From contig NZ_FNPK01000016.1 in the NCBI RefSeq assembly GCF_900107285.1, positions 1 through 64,000 on the forward strand: a stretch of DNA of 64,000 bases, in the 5' to 3' direction. The notes beneath the pieces were generated by a model, which worked only from the letters and a program-made list of their open reading frames with translations, had not been told where the DNA came from and did not search any database. This DNA is from Acinetobacter kyonggiensis (GTDB taxonomy: Bacteria > Pseudomonadota > Gammaproteobacteria > Pseudomonadales > Moraxellaceae). This document shows, piece by piece, positions 17,006 through 25,138 of this stretch. Position numbers and translations under genes: made by a program. Position 1 is the stretch's first letter; the number at the start of each line of letters is the position of its first letter.

Positions 17006-17122
17006 ATGATCGACAATAAAGAGCTGAAGGCTATTAAGCTACTACTAGTTGCTTCGATAATTTTCAGTACCATTAATTTCATAGCATTAGTTGTTGTATT
17101 TATTTACTTAATGCAATTATGA
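17006..17122 (+). CDS. Tiny membrane protein (38 aa)
   Basis: MIDNKELKAIK followed by one strongly hydrophobic segment to the end (LLLVASIIFSTINFIALVV and on). AGGCGGT lies upstream. It occupies the gap between two minus-strand genes and ends within the 3' end of the gene at 17117. Small size limits confidence. Confidence 0.4.
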   Translation: MIDNKELKAIKLLLVASIIFSTINFIALVVVFIYLMQL

Positions 17123-17440
17123 GTGGGATAGAAGGTAGATTGAAATACCAAGAGAAACTATAGAAGATACTGCTGCCAAGCAGGCGACTATAAAAGTTGG
17201 CAGGATGGTCCAGTGGGTTTTGGATGTTATCTCCATTTGCCTTCTAATATACTCATGGTTAATAGCTTGCAATAAAGGGGGTGAAATAAAACCTTGATCA
17301 GATTCGCCCGTTAAAAGCTTTAGTAGGTTATCATCACTAAGCTCCCTAATCTCAGCTAGCGTTAAATCTAGTTCGTCCAACTCAGGCATATCAAAGTCAA
17401 TTTGTGGAGCGTATCTACTAAAATCTCTATCAAATGTCAT
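17117..17440 (-). CDS. C-tail-anchored membrane protein, lysogenic region
   Basis: 107 residues: an acidic N-terminal ~80 residues (DMPELDELDLTLAEIRELSDD), then one C-terminal membrane segment (FIVACLAAVSSIVSLGISIYL). AAGGA precedes the ATG. It is part of the string of small genes behind cI, in the position of the lambda rex genes. An exclusion function is speculation. Confidence 0.55.
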   Translation of the reverse strand: MTFDRDFSRYAPQIDFDMPELDELDLTLAEIRELSDDNLLKLLTGESDQGFISPPLLQAINHEYIRRQMEITSKTHWTILPTFIVACLAAVSSIVSLGISIYLLSHS

Positions 17441-17488
17441 ATACGATTCCTTCTTTGTTAAAATTCATACGCGTCGGGTTCGCAGTTT

Positions 17489-17782
17489 TTAAATTTCTTT
17501 TTGCCCTGAAAATTCTATTTTTGAGAGGAAATCTAGAGGTATACCGATGCTTTCACCTGTTATTGTTTCAAAGTGAACCCAAACACTTGTAGCATCATTT
17601 TCAAAATTGACACTCGTTAGTTTTACCAGATTGTATGATTTAACATTATTCTTCATATGCACATTGAAGAGACAACCAATCTCCCAAACATAAGAAATAA
17701 GCATTTGATTAATTGCTAATTGCTCACCGCTTGTTAGTTCTCGATATAAGTAAAGTTCAGGCAGTTCGTATTTATCATTCAT
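17489..17782 (-). CDS. Hypothetical protein, lysogenic region
   Basis: 97 residues, no membrane span, mixed alpha/beta (SVWVHFETITGESIGIPLDF). GGAT lies about 7 bases before the ATG. It starts 12 bases after the preceding gene ends. Function unknown. Confidence 0.55.
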   Translation of the reverse strand: MNDKYELPELYLYRELTSGEQLAINQMLISYVWEIGCLFNVHMKNNVKSYNLVKLTSVNFENDATSVWVHFETITGESIGIPLDFLSKIEFSGQKEI

Positions 17783-17794
17783 TATTTTATCCTT

Positions 17795-18094
17795 TTAATC
17801 GGAATACTTTTCTACAAATTCATCCAACCATCCTTGTGCCACTTCAAGGTTGGTTATGTCGGTCAGCTTTAAATTAGTACCTTCTGCTTCGTTAAAGCCC
17901 TCAATAATAGCTTCAAAGATATTTGCTTCACTAATGACCTCGCGTGCCATTTCCGCAGCGTCATAGCTTTGCTTGGCTTTTTTAAGCGATGCTATTTGTT
18001 TATCAATTCCTGCGCCAATTTTATCTAATGCCAATTTAAATTCTTGACGATTAATCGTTAGTGCGGTTTTTGATTTATTAAGTGTTGCAATCAT
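17795..18094 (-). CDS. Hypothetical helical protein, first gene after the repressor
   Basis: 99 residues, mostly alpha-helical (LALDKIGAGIDKQIASLKKAK). AGGAA precedes the ATG. It starts 33 bases after the cI stop and is probably cotranscribed with cI. Function unknown. Confidence 0.55.
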   Translation of the reverse strand: MIATLNKSKTALTINRQEFKLALDKIGAGIDKQIASLKKAKQSYDAAEMAREVISEANIFEAIIEGFNEAEGTNLKLTDITNLEVAQGWLDEFVEKYSD

Positions 18095-18127
18095 TATGTT
18101 TTCCTTTTTTAAGAGTTTTTATCGTAT

Positions 18128-18895
18128 TTACGGCTTTACCAAAGCTAACTCCAAGCGCCCAACAAAATTAATTTCATTGAGCTGATCAGCTGTAATAAAT
18201 TCATCTGGGTATCTAACCTTATCGGGGTTGTCACTTGAGAGTCTTACAGTCTTATTTCCTGCATAGCTAACAAAAATACGCTTCATTCTTAATTCATGAT
18301 TGTGTGTGAAAACGTACACATTTCCGTTTTTAATGGCATCGGGGTCTTTATCCGACACATCAATAAATAAAGGGCTATTGGGAGCCACAGTGGGCCACAT
18401 ACTGTACTCATCAGAATAAATGATGCGTAAATTTTCAGGCTTGGTTTGAACGCCCATTACCTTAAGAATGTACGGATCAATATCTAGGTATTCACTAACA
18501 TCCTCTAGGAAGTTTTCAATACCAGTGCCACATGATGCACGTATATCCTTATGAACAGGAATTCTTACATTTGTAGGTTTTGATTCACTACTCCTGAATT
18601 CAATCGGGGCAATTCTAATACCTCCATTATTTGATGGTGATGTAGTCTTACCTTCATTGTTGCTGGGTGATAAAGATGTTTTATCTAATAAGCCTTCTTC
18701 CCAGCCAACCTTTTTTTCTAAATTCCGAGCAGCTCTTTCCCCAAAACTCCCATGCCCATTTAACAGTTGAGATATGTGGCTTGGGTTTAAATCGTAGTGC
18801 TCACAAAAAGCAACATCGGATTTAAATCCTTTCGATTCAATAACAGCGTTTATAGCTGTGCGCAAATTTGTGCGTCTTAAAGCAATTTTATCCAT
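18128..18895 (-). CDS. CI-like phage repressor with S24 (LexA-like) peptidase domain
   Basis: 255 residues. The N-terminal helix-turn-helix (FCEHYDLNPSHISQLLNGHGSFGERAARNLEK) binds operators. The C-terminal peptidase domain has the catalytic Ser in DEYSMWPT and the catalytic Lys in HELRMKRIF, so RecA-stimulated self-cleavage and SOS induction are expected. The cleavage site is probably near RASCGTG. No Shine-Dalgarno is visible and a weak promoter ends just before the ATG, so its maintenance transcript may be leaderless, as for lambda cI. Confidence 0.9.
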   Translation of the reverse strand: MDKIALRRTNLRTAINAVIESKGFKSDVAFCEHYDLNPSHISQLLNGHGSFGERAARNLEKKVGWEEGLLDKTSLSPSNNEGKTTSPSNNGGIRIAPIEFRSSESKPTNVRIPVHKDIRASCGTGIENFLEDVSEYLDIDPYILKVMGVQTKPENLRIIYSDEYSMWPTVAPNSPLFIDVSDKDPDAIKNGNVYVFTHNHELRMKRIFVSYAGNKTVRLSSDNPDKVRYPDEFITADQLNEINFVGRLELALVKP

Positions 18896-18952
18896 ATTTA
18901 GTATTTCATATAGTTTTTAGTAAAAAGTAAATTCGTAATTGCTAAATACTGG

Positions 18953-18988
18953 TTGACTTATTTAGTAGTTAAAATTAGTATTTACTAA
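18953..18988 (+). promoter_or_regulatory. pR-like promoter with CI/Cro operator
   Basis: -35 TTGACT (18953-18958), 17-bp spacer, -10 TAGTAT (18976-18981). The 14-bp palindrome TTAGTATTTACTAA (18975-18988) covers the -10 box and is identical to the pL operator. Imperfect sites with TTTAGTA and GCTAAATACT lie between here and the cI start. Confidence 0.8.
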
Positions 18989-19012
18989 ATATTACTAATC
19001 AGGAGATTCAGC

Positions 19013-19261
19013 ATGTCTTCTAGCAATACGAGCGAACTTAAATCTTTTCTTACAGGCCTTTCTGCTCAGGATAAAGACGCTTTTGCTAAACGGTGCTCAA
19101 CAACGGTTGGCTACTTGAATCAAATTATGTATGGCAACAGTAAATGCAGCGCATCACTCGCAATAAAGATCGATAAAGAGAGCAACAGCTTAGTAAGTTG
19201 CGATTTGCTTTGTCCTGATGCTGATTTTAATTACATCCGGCACCAAGCCTTATCCGCTTAA
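19013..19261 (+). CDS. Cro-like repressor (YdaS-type helix-turn-helix)
   Basis: 82 residues with one helix-turn-helix (AKRCSTTVGYLNQIMYGNSKCSASLAIKI), typical of YdaS/Cro proteins that are the first gene opposite cI. AGGAG lies 8 bases before the ATG. The gene starts 32 bases after the -10 box of the pR-like promoter. It should turn down cI and early transcription during lytic growth. Confidence 0.8.
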   Translation: MSSSNTSELKSFLTGLSAQDKDAFAKRCSTTVGYLNQIMYGNSKCSASLAIKIDKESNSLVSCDLLCPDADFNYIRHQALSA

Positions 19262-19316
19262 CCAATTATCACTCGGTCAATGTTTTAAAGAAACGTTAAT
19301 GAAATAAGGATTTAAC

Positions 19317-19763
19317 ATGAATTTAGCAGATGCTGCATATAACACAGTGCATGACTATCCAGGTGGAGCATCTTCCTTGGCTCCACGCTTAGGGATGAGC
19401 TCTCACATGCTAAGCAACAAGGTTAATCAGAACAACCAGACACACCATTTGCGCTTAGATGAAGCCAACACGCTTATGTCATTCACGAACGATTATCGAA
19501 TGCTGCATGCACAAGCAGAAATGCACAGCAAGGTGTGTATTCAACTTCCTGAATGCCTAGAGAAAAAAGAACTCGATATGTTCGAGATGCTCTTAGAAGT
19601 AGGTGCAAAGAAGGGTGATGTGTGCGAGTTGATTAGAAAAGCCCGAACAGATGGAACTTGCCCCAAAAACCTAAACAATATCTTGGGTGCAATTTACGAC
19701 ATGCAGCGCACTTTAAGCTCAATGACTAAGCAAATTAAAAGCACCATCAAAGAAAAAGCCTGA
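19317..19763 (+). CDS. CII-like phage regulatory protein (CP76 type)
   Basis: 148 residues. The start NLADAAYNTVHDYPGGASSLAPRLGM resembles the phage regulatory CII (CP76) family, with a helix-turn-helix formed by SLAPRLGMSSHMLSNKVN. It would help decide lysogeny by activating the repressor or integrase. AGGA precedes the ATG. It is the second gene of the rightward operon, where lambda also has cII. Confidence 0.75.
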   Translation: MNLADAAYNTVHDYPGGASSLAPRLGMSSHMLSNKVNQNNQTHHLRLDEANTLMSFTNDYRMLHAQAEMHSKVCIQLPECLEKKELDMFEMLLEVGAKKGDVCELIRKARTDGTCPKNLNNILGAIYDMQRTLSSMTKQIKSTIKEKA

Positions 19764-19782
19764 TCTAGAGAATCAGGCTTTT
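19756..19782 (+). terminator. Weak intrinsic terminator after the CII-like gene
   Basis: AAGCCTGAT (19756-19764) pairs with ATCAGGCTT (19772-19780); the T run is short. It overlaps the stop codon and may act as an attenuator within the early operon. Confidence 0.5.
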
Positions 19783-19859
19783 AGATATTCACAAATATGG
19801 AACCCATGAATGGAAAGTAATTTAGCACAAAAACCGTCAAATTTTCAAGAGGTGCAAGC

Positions 19860-20021
19860 ATGAAACCAACACTTGCTCAATTACTTGAAATTAAACGCTC
19901 TGAATATCGCAAATCCTCGCAAATTAATTCACAAGTTGCCGACAGTTATGCTCGTTCGGTGAAGGTAGATTTTGTTGCAGTTCTGAATAGGCATTTTCAC
20001 AAATTGGAGAGTGCAGCGTGA
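19860..20021 (+). CDS. Small basic phage protein (53 aa)
   Basis: MKPTLAQLLEIKRSEYRKSS and on, soluble and basic. AGAGGT lies 6 bases before the ATG, and its TGA overlaps the GTG start of the replication gene (GTGA). Placement and coupling support translation; function unknown. Confidence 0.55.
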   Translation: MKPTLAQLLEIKRSEYRKSSQINSQVADSYARSVKVDFVAVLNRHFHKLESAA

Positions 20022-20896
20022 ATACAACCATTCCCATGATCAAGTTAATTGAAGCTATGAACGAACAGCCAATTGCATTCAACAAGCATTATGTTTTCAT
20101 TGGGTGTGGCATTAATGGCGCACTCATGCTGTCACAATTGGTGTATTGGACATCACGAACCAAGGACAACGATGGGTGGATTTTTAAGACTCATTCTGAT
20201 TGGACCATGGAAACCGGTCTTACTCGAAAAGAGCAAGAAACAGCTAGAAAAATACTAAAAAATCTAGGTTTCATCTCTGAACGAAAGAAAGGTGTTCCAT
20301 GCAAGGTTTTTTTCAGGGTTGAGCGTGAAAATCTGTATAAAGCGCTAATTGAATACTCTGAAACCCTTACACCATCACAGTTGCGCAAATCAGGACAACC
20401 AGATGCGCAGATCGTACATTCTAGTTGCGCAGATCAGGACAACTTGATGCGCAAATCAGGACAACTAGATGCGCAGATCAGCCCATCTAATACAGAGAAT
20501 ACTACAGAGAATACAACAGAGAGTATTAGTGCAGTCGCACCATCAAAAACTCAAAAGTTCTCGGCAAAAGAAATTCTCATCAAAAATGGAGTATCTGAGC
20601 AAACCATTTCTGAATACACAAATCTTCGAAACAAGAAGAAAAAACCAATTACGGAAAATGTTCTGAAGCTAGTTTTTGGTCAAGCGAAGCAAGCGTGTAT
20701 TTCGAATGAGCGCGCATTTCAAATTATTGTTGTTCGTGGTTGGGAAACTTTCAAGGCTGCATGGAATTGGCAAGAAACCAACGCCGAATTAGATCAACTT
20801 GAAAATCCACAACCAGTCCAAACTGAACAACAAAACCCGTCACTGATCAACCTTCCTTCAAAACCAAAAGGATTTTTAGGAGGCAGCAATGTTTGA
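20018..20896 (+). CDS. Phage replication initiator (O-like, winged-helix N-terminus)
   Basis: 292 residues. Residues ~1-110 form a winged-helix replication domain (GALMLSQLVYWTSRTKDNDGW, KTHSDWTMETGLTRKEQETA). Next is a low-complexity linker encoded by the iteron array at 20382-20480, then a helical C-terminal domain (~175-260) ending in a basic tail. The layout equals lambda O, where the origin lies inside the initiator gene. It should load the DnaB-like helicase encoded next, whose start overlaps its end by 8 bases. GTG start, GGAG upstream. Confidence 0.82.
   Translation: MNTTIPMIKLIEAMNEQPIAFNKHYVFIGCGINGALMLSQLVYWTSRTKDNDGWIFKTHSDWTMETGLTRKEQETARKILKNLGFISERKKGVPCKVFFRVERENLYKALIEYSETLTPSQLRKSGQPDAQIVHSSCADQDNLMRKSGQLDAQISPSNTENTTENTTESISAVAPSKTQKFSAKEILIKNGVSEQTISEYTNLRNKKKKPITENVLKLVFGQAKQACISNERAFQIIVVRGWETFKAAWNWQETNAELDQLENPQPVQTEQQNPSLINLPSKPKGFLGGSNV
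20382..20480 (+). repeat. Iteron array, candidate phage replication origin
   Basis: Five copies of TGCGCA followed by A/G-ATC start at 20382, 20404, 20426, 20448 and 20470, exactly 22 bases apart. Three of them continue AGGACAAC. As 22 is not a multiple of three, successive units are read in different frames, so the DNA, not the protein, is what is conserved. AT-rich repeats of ACAGAGAATAC follow at ~20490-20525 and could be the unwinding region. Confidence 0.75.
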
Positions 20897-22265
20897 TACC
20901 AAAATTCATAATTTGCAGATTGAACAATCCGTACTTGCTGCGTTGATGACCGTTGCTGAATCTTACAGCCATGTTGAAAATCTCCTCACTGAAGATGATT
21001 TTTACTCAACACGCCACAAAGCGATTTTTAAGGCCGTGGTGGAGCTTGATGCTAAGAACACACCCTATGACGCAGTTTTGGTAAACAACCACCTTGCTGC
21101 GCACGGCATGAGTGAACAGGCAGGTGGAGAGCAGTACTTGATGCAAGTTCTTCAAGATGCTCCATCAAGTTTTTACAACCTGATTTCTTATGCTGAAAAA
21201 CTAAAAGATTTTGCGACATGCCGAAAAGTTGAAGCTGAAGCGCAAAAGATTATTTTCAAAGCTCAAAACTTAACTGTCAGCCGTGGTGATCTTGTTCAAG
21301 AAGCACAAAGTATGTTTGCTGAAATCAACACTGAGCAAGCGAGTGAATCACTGTTTCATATTCATGATGCAGCTACAAATACGTTTGTTGAAATGCACGA
21401 AAAAATGACTGCGTTGACTCAGGGTAAAACCATGATCAAAGGCATTCAGACAGGGATCTATGATTTAGATAAAAAATTAGGCGATGTTGAACCAGGCTGC
21501 TTGATGGTGATTGCTGCACGACCAGCGATGGGTAAAACCACGATGCTTCAAGTGATTGCCAGTAATGTTGCGATATTTCAGCAAAAACCAGTGTTGATCA
21601 TGTCGGGGGAGATGCCTAAGGAGCAGATTGCAATGCGTATGTGCTGCGCGGCAGGGCCAGCAGATATCAGCAAGGTACGCAATGCACCACATACATTGCC
21701 ACAAGAGGAATTTACAGCCTACACGCAAGCAGTGGCCATGCTTAAAAACGTGCGCATGCAGATCAATGACACATCGCGTCCATCAATTGCAAACATTCGT
21801 GAGTCGATCCGCAAGGTGAAGCACCAGTATGGTTCTGTGGGCGCTGTATTTATTGATTACCTTCAGATCATGAAGACCACCAAGTCATTTGCTCGTGAAG
21901 ATTTGAAGATTGCATATTTCACTGGTGAACTCAAAGCGATGGCCAAAGAGTTTGATTGTGTTGTGGTGTTGCTGTCTCAGTTAAATCGTGAACTTGAGAA
22001 ACGTCCTAACAAACGCCCTGTGTTGTCAGATCTGCGTGAATCAGGTGCGATTGAACAAGATGCAGATCAAATTCTATTTTTGTACCGGGATGAGATTTAC
22101 AACAAAGAATCTAAGTACCAAGGAATTGCTGAGGCCATTTTAGGCAAAAACCGACATGGTGAAAGCGGCACATCGTATATGCATTCGCAATTGAAGTACT
22201 GCCAGTTTTCTAATCTTGATAGTAGTGCGATTGATCAATTGCAAGGTTTAGGTGGTGCGGCATGA
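20889..22265 (+). CDS. dnaB: DnaB-like replicative helicase
   Basis: 458 residues, full length for DnaB. The N-terminal domain starts NLQIEQSVLAALM; a linker is followed by the RecA-type motor with Walker A ARPAMGKTT, Walker B in AVFIDYLQIM, and SQLNRELEKRPNKRP with LSDLRESGAIEQDADQ. It unwinds phage DNA 5'-3' at the fork. It replaces the host helicase rather than recruiting it through a P-type loader. Confidence 0.93.
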   Translation: MFDTKIHNLQIEQSVLAALMTVAESYSHVENLLTEDDFYSTRHKAIFKAVVELDAKNTPYDAVLVNNHLAAHGMSEQAGGEQYLMQVLQDAPSSFYNLISYAEKLKDFATCRKVEAEAQKIIFKAQNLTVSRGDLVQEAQSMFAEINTEQASESLFHIHDAATNTFVEMHEKMTALTQGKTMIKGIQTGIYDLDKKLGDVEPGCLMVIAARPAMGKTTMLQVIASNVAIFQQKPVLIMSGEMPKEQIAMRMCCAAGPADISKVRNAPHTLPQEEFTAYTQAVAMLKNVRMQINDTSRPSIANIRESIRKVKHQYGSVGAVFIDYLQIMKTTKSFAREDLKIAYFTGELKAMAKEFDCVVVLLSQLNRELEKRPNKRPVLSDLRESGAIEQDADQILFLYRDEIYNKESKYQGIAEAILGKNRHGESGTSYMHSQLKYCQFSNLDSSAIDQLQGLGGAA

Positions 22266-22486
22266 CCAGACTCGAACACTTATCACAATTCAGCAATGCG
22301 GTGCTTAGTCCTGAATTGAATACATGCGTGATTCTTCTTCTAAAACATGGCTCGTGTTGGGCTATAACTTTCGACCACAACAATAGTGAATTAAAGGCGG
22401 ATGAGATTGCATTCCGTAAAGCATGGTGTGAACAGCAAATTGCCTTGATTGGTGAATTTGGTGCAGTGATGGAGGATTTAGTATGA
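22262..22486 (+). CDS. Hypothetical early protein
   Basis: 74 residues, start overlapping the helicase stop (ATGA). It contains an HGSCWAITFDHN segment; no family is recognised. It is coupled to the next small gene by another ATGA overlap. Confidence 0.5.
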   Translation: MTRLEHLSQFSNAVLSPELNTCVILLLKHGSCWAITFDHNNSELKADEIAFRKAWCEQQIALIGEFGAVMEDLV

Positions 22487-22587
22487 AAAACAAATCAATC
22501 CTACTTATCTGTCTACTTGCTTTGATTTTCTTGTGTGCGGTGATGGGTAATTCTGAAAATAATAACTTTGCATTGGGGTGGTTATGA
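22483..22587 (+). CDS. Tiny membrane protein (34 aa)
   Basis: MKNKS, then a hydrophobic segment (ILLICLLALIFLCAVMG) and a polar tail. Overlapping ATGA junctions on both sides and GGAGG before the ATG support translation. Function unknown. Confidence 0.5.
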   Translation: MKNKSILLICLLALIFLCAVMGNSENNNFALGWL

Positions 22588-22868
22588 AAGATCAAAATCA
22601 GGTCGATATGCGCAGAAATACAGGTGGAAAGGCACGAGTTTTATCAGTCGGAATTGATGTGTTACTTGCGATTAGAAATACAGGTGTTGCTACCGCATCT
22701 GAAGTTCAGCAACAAGTCATGCAGTCAGTAAATATCCGTAGTGTTCAGCGCTATCTAAACAGTATGGTTCAGGCTGATCTTTTATATACAGGTCGCTCAA
22801 AGCTTGGTGAAGCAAAGCGTTATTACCTAACAGGTAAAGCAAAACAACTATTTGGGGTGAATGCATGA
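22584..22868 (+). CDS. Winged-helix DNA-binding protein
   Basis: 94 residues, from ATG 22584, which overlaps the preceding stop. The pattern VLLAIRNTGVATASEVQQQV, SVQRYLNSMVQADLLYTGRS and KRYYLTGKAK is a winged helix-turn-helix with a beta wing. It could regulate early genes or act at replication; not decided by sequence. Confidence 0.6.
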   Translation: MKDQNQVDMRRNTGGKARVLSVGIDVLLAIRNTGVATASEVQQQVMQSVNIRSVQRYLNSMVQADLLYTGRSKLGEAKRYYLTGKAKQLFGVNA

Positions 22869-23107
22869 ACTTAATCGAAAAATTGGGGTTGGTGGTTGGT
22901 GATCAAGTGCAATACACATGTGCTGTTGATATGACAATTTACACAGTAAAAGAAGTTCATCAAGACTTTGTTGTGGCGAGTGGTGGTTCATTTGATTTTT
23001 TAACAATGTTCAATAATGAAATTCAGAAAGTTAAAAGTGTGGAGGCTGACCACTGCACCGACATTGGCAACCACATTAGCCCTTTGACTGGAGTGATTGA
23101 GCGATGA
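22865..23107 (+). CDS. Hypothetical early protein
   Basis: 80 residues, beta-rich start (GLVVGDQVQYTCAVDMTIYTVKEV) suggesting a small barrel. ATGA overlaps at both ends. Function unknown. Confidence 0.5.
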   Translation: MNLIEKLGLVVGDQVQYTCAVDMTIYTVKEVHQDFVVASGGSFDFLTMFNNEIQKVKSVEADHCTDIGNHISPLTGVIER

Positions 23108-23529
23108 GTGAATTAAAAGAAAAGTACATTCAGTTTTGTTGTGATTTTTACAACGAGCATGCACCTGAAGACAAGCTTTGGTTTGGTCGTATGTATGACG
23201 AGTGCCTACAAGAGCATAACAAGCGAAATTCAACCATGTATCGCTGGCAATTTCCTTTGATGATTCTTAAGGATCAGGAAGCCAAGATTAAGGAATTAAA
23301 AGCCCAGCTCAATAACATGGAGCAGTGTTATATCCAGCTCAAGCAAGAGCACAATGAATTAATTGCATTCAATACAGAAATTGATCGCAAGCAGAAAGTT
23401 GCTGAAAAAACGGCTGAGAAGTACAAGTCTAAAGTTTCAATGATTGCCGATCTTTTACGAGATCCCTTAGATATAGAAATGACACTAAAAGCCATTACAA
23501 CAGTAATTCGGCAGGTAGGTGAGTGGTAA
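23104..23529 (+). CDS. Coiled-coil early protein
   Basis: 141 residues. A central coiled coil runs from ~55 to ~115 (KIKELKAQLNNMEQCYIQLK and on). The aromatic N-terminal part (YIQFCCDFYNEHAPEDKLWFGRMYDE) is of unknown fold. It is coupled to neighbours by short overlaps. No assigned function. Confidence 0.5.
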   Translation: MSELKEKYIQFCCDFYNEHAPEDKLWFGRMYDECLQEHNKRNSTMYRWQFPLMILKDQEAKIKELKAQLNNMEQCYIQLKQEHNELIAFNTEIDRKQKVAEKTAEKYKSKVSMIADLLRDPLDIEMTLKAITTVIRQVGEW

Positions 23530-23925
23530 ATGACATCAATCTCACTCGCTGAATATAAAAAAATCAACAAACCGAAGCGCAGGGCCAAGCGTCCTGCATC
23601 GGTCAAGAAAGAACGTGTGGTGAGTGAAGGTGAGGCTGTTTTATCTCAGCACTTAAGGGCACACAAGATCAAGTTTGAACAGGAGTTTCAATTTAATGCA
23701 GATCGGAAGTGGAGAGCTGATTTTCATTTAATTGGAATGGGTATTTTGATTGAGGTTGAAGGTGGGATTTGGAGTGGTGGTCGGCATACGCGGGGTAAAG
23801 GGTATTTAGGGGATATGGAAAAATATAACTCAGCTACAGCACTGGGTTATCAGGTGTATCGGTACAGCACTGAACAAGTAAAAAGCGGTTTAGCACTTGA
23901 AGAAATTTTAAAGAGAATAGGGTGA
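23530..23925 (+). CDS. PD-(D/E)XK-type nuclease, possible Holliday-junction or structure-specific nuclease (copy 1)
   Basis: 131 residues. A basic N-terminus (KPKRRAKRPASVKKER) is followed by a small nuclease fold of the Vsr/DUF559 kind: EFQF, the metal-binding Asp of RADFHL, the acidic strand ILIEVEGG, then WSGGRHTRG. It sits in the early operon where many phages carry a junction resolvase. A paralogue with the same EFQF/DFH/WSGGR skeleton is at 27536-27979. The fold is seen from motifs; substrate is inference. Confidence 0.65.
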   Translation: MTSISLAEYKKINKPKRRAKRPASVKKERVVSEGEAVLSQHLRAHKIKFEQEFQFNADRKWRADFHLIGMGILIEVEGGIWSGGRHTRGKGYLGDMEKYNSATALGYQVYRYSTEQVKSGLALEEILKRIG

Positions 23926-23930
23926 TTGGG

Positions 23931-24617
23931 ATGGCATTAGTAAAAGTTTGGGATAAAGAGATAACAGGCAAGCTTTATGCGGTTGGTGACATTCATGGTT
24001 GCTATAACTTGCTTATGAATCGTTTGGGCACTATTGGATTTGATTTTGAAAAGGATCTACTGGTTGCGGTAGGTGATCTAGTGGATCGCGGTACTCAGAA
24101 TATCGAATGCATTGAATTGCTATCACAGCCTTGGTTCACATCAGTGCGTGGGAATCATGAGGATTTATGTATTTGGGGGAGATGCGATGTTCCTTCTAAG
24201 CGCTGCCACATATCAAATGGTGGAGAGTGGTTTTATGAACTGAGCGTTGAGGATCAATACCAAATTGCCAAAAGATTTTCTGCATTACCGATTGCTCTTG
24301 AGGTTAACCACAATGGTAGAAAGTTCGGCTTTGTGCATGGGCATATTGAACAAAATAATTGGGATGAATTTAAGCAGGTTCTCGCCAACCCTTTTTCTAA
24401 AAAAATAGATGGTAGAGATCCAGTTGATTTGGCGATATGGGGTCGTGACCGACTGGATGAAGAAAACCAACAATACACCCATGTTTCAGGAGTTGATGCG
24501 GTAATCATGGGGCATACGGTTACTCAGAGGCCGTGCAAGCGTGATAACTGCTACTGGATTGATACTGGTGCGGTTCACTGGGGAACAATGACTATTTTAG
24601 ATTTGAGTTTGATTTAA
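23931..24617 (+). CDS. Serine/threonine-type metallophosphatase (lambda NinI-like)
   Basis: About 228 residues with every motif of the PP1-like phosphoesterases: GDIHG, GDLVDRG, GNHE and the late His motifs VHGH and GHT. It closely follows lambda NinI (protein phosphatase 221), a dispensable early gene. A GTG at 23922 overlapping the previous stop would add three codons; I prefer ATG 23931 with AGGGTG upstream. Confidence 0.88.
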   Translation: MALVKVWDKEITGKLYAVGDIHGCYNLLMNRLGTIGFDFEKDLLVAVGDLVDRGTQNIECIELLSQPWFTSVRGNHEDLCIWGRCDVPSKRCHISNGGEWFYELSVEDQYQIAKRFSALPIALEVNHNGRKFGFVHGHIEQNNWDEFKQVLANPFSKKIDGRDPVDLAIWGRDRLDEENQQYTHVSGVDAVIMGHTVTQRPCKRDNCYWIDTGAVHWGTMTILDLSLI

Positions 24618-24628
24618 GGGGTATAGGG

Positions 24629-25069
24629 ATGAATGCAGTAGCTAAAATACAAGTGATGGATTGGTCAGTATTTACAGTTGAAGAGTGGTTAAAACAGTAC
24701 GGTGCATACATTCAGACCTGTCGCATGAAGTCAGGAAATGCGCCAGATGATTTGGGGGTGAGTCAGATTTACTGGTTGATTTGCGAGAATAACAAAGGGG
24801 TGGTACTTCGAAAGGATCAGTTGATTTGCATGATTGATGACTTTGAAGCTGAGGAGGTGCGAAAAATGATCTTTGAAATGCGTAATTCAAGATTGATTTG
24901 TACATCGGCAAAAATGGCTGTGTTGTTATTCATTGAGAAGAGTGTGCGAGGGATGTCGTTGCGTCAAATGGCGAATGAATTTTGCTTGGGAAAAACATCA
25001 ATAGATAATATGGTTTTTGCAGGTAAGTTCTACATGAATGGGCATGATAAAAGATTGCGACTTGAATAA
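24629..25069 (+). CDS. Putative late-gene regulator (antiterminator Q position)
   Basis: 146 residues. The C-terminal part has a sigma-like helix-turn-helix (RGMSLRQMANEFCLGKTSIDNMV). It is the last early gene, directly before a junction with several terminators, which is the place of Q in lambda and of RinA/ArpU-type regulators elsewhere. Control of late transcription is inferred from position and the helix-turn-helix; the mechanism (antitermination or activation) is open. Confidence 0.6.
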   Translation: MNAVAKIQVMDWSVFTVEEWLKQYGAYIQTCRMKSGNAPDDLGVSQIYWLICENNKGVVLRKDQLICMIDDFEAEEVRKMIFEMRNSRLICTSAKMAVLLFIEKSVRGMSLRQMANEFCLGKTSIDNMVFAGKFYMNGHDKRLRLE

Positions 25070-25138
25070 CTTGCATGTCCGGACAGGATATGGCATATTT
25101 CAGTTATCGTGCACGAAGTATGTAAGTTGCACAGTAAG

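Noticed and set aside
20382..20480. CRISPR-like array
   Set aside because: The repeats are short, directly adjacent at 22-bp period inside a coding gene, with no long spacers or cas genes; iterons explain them better.
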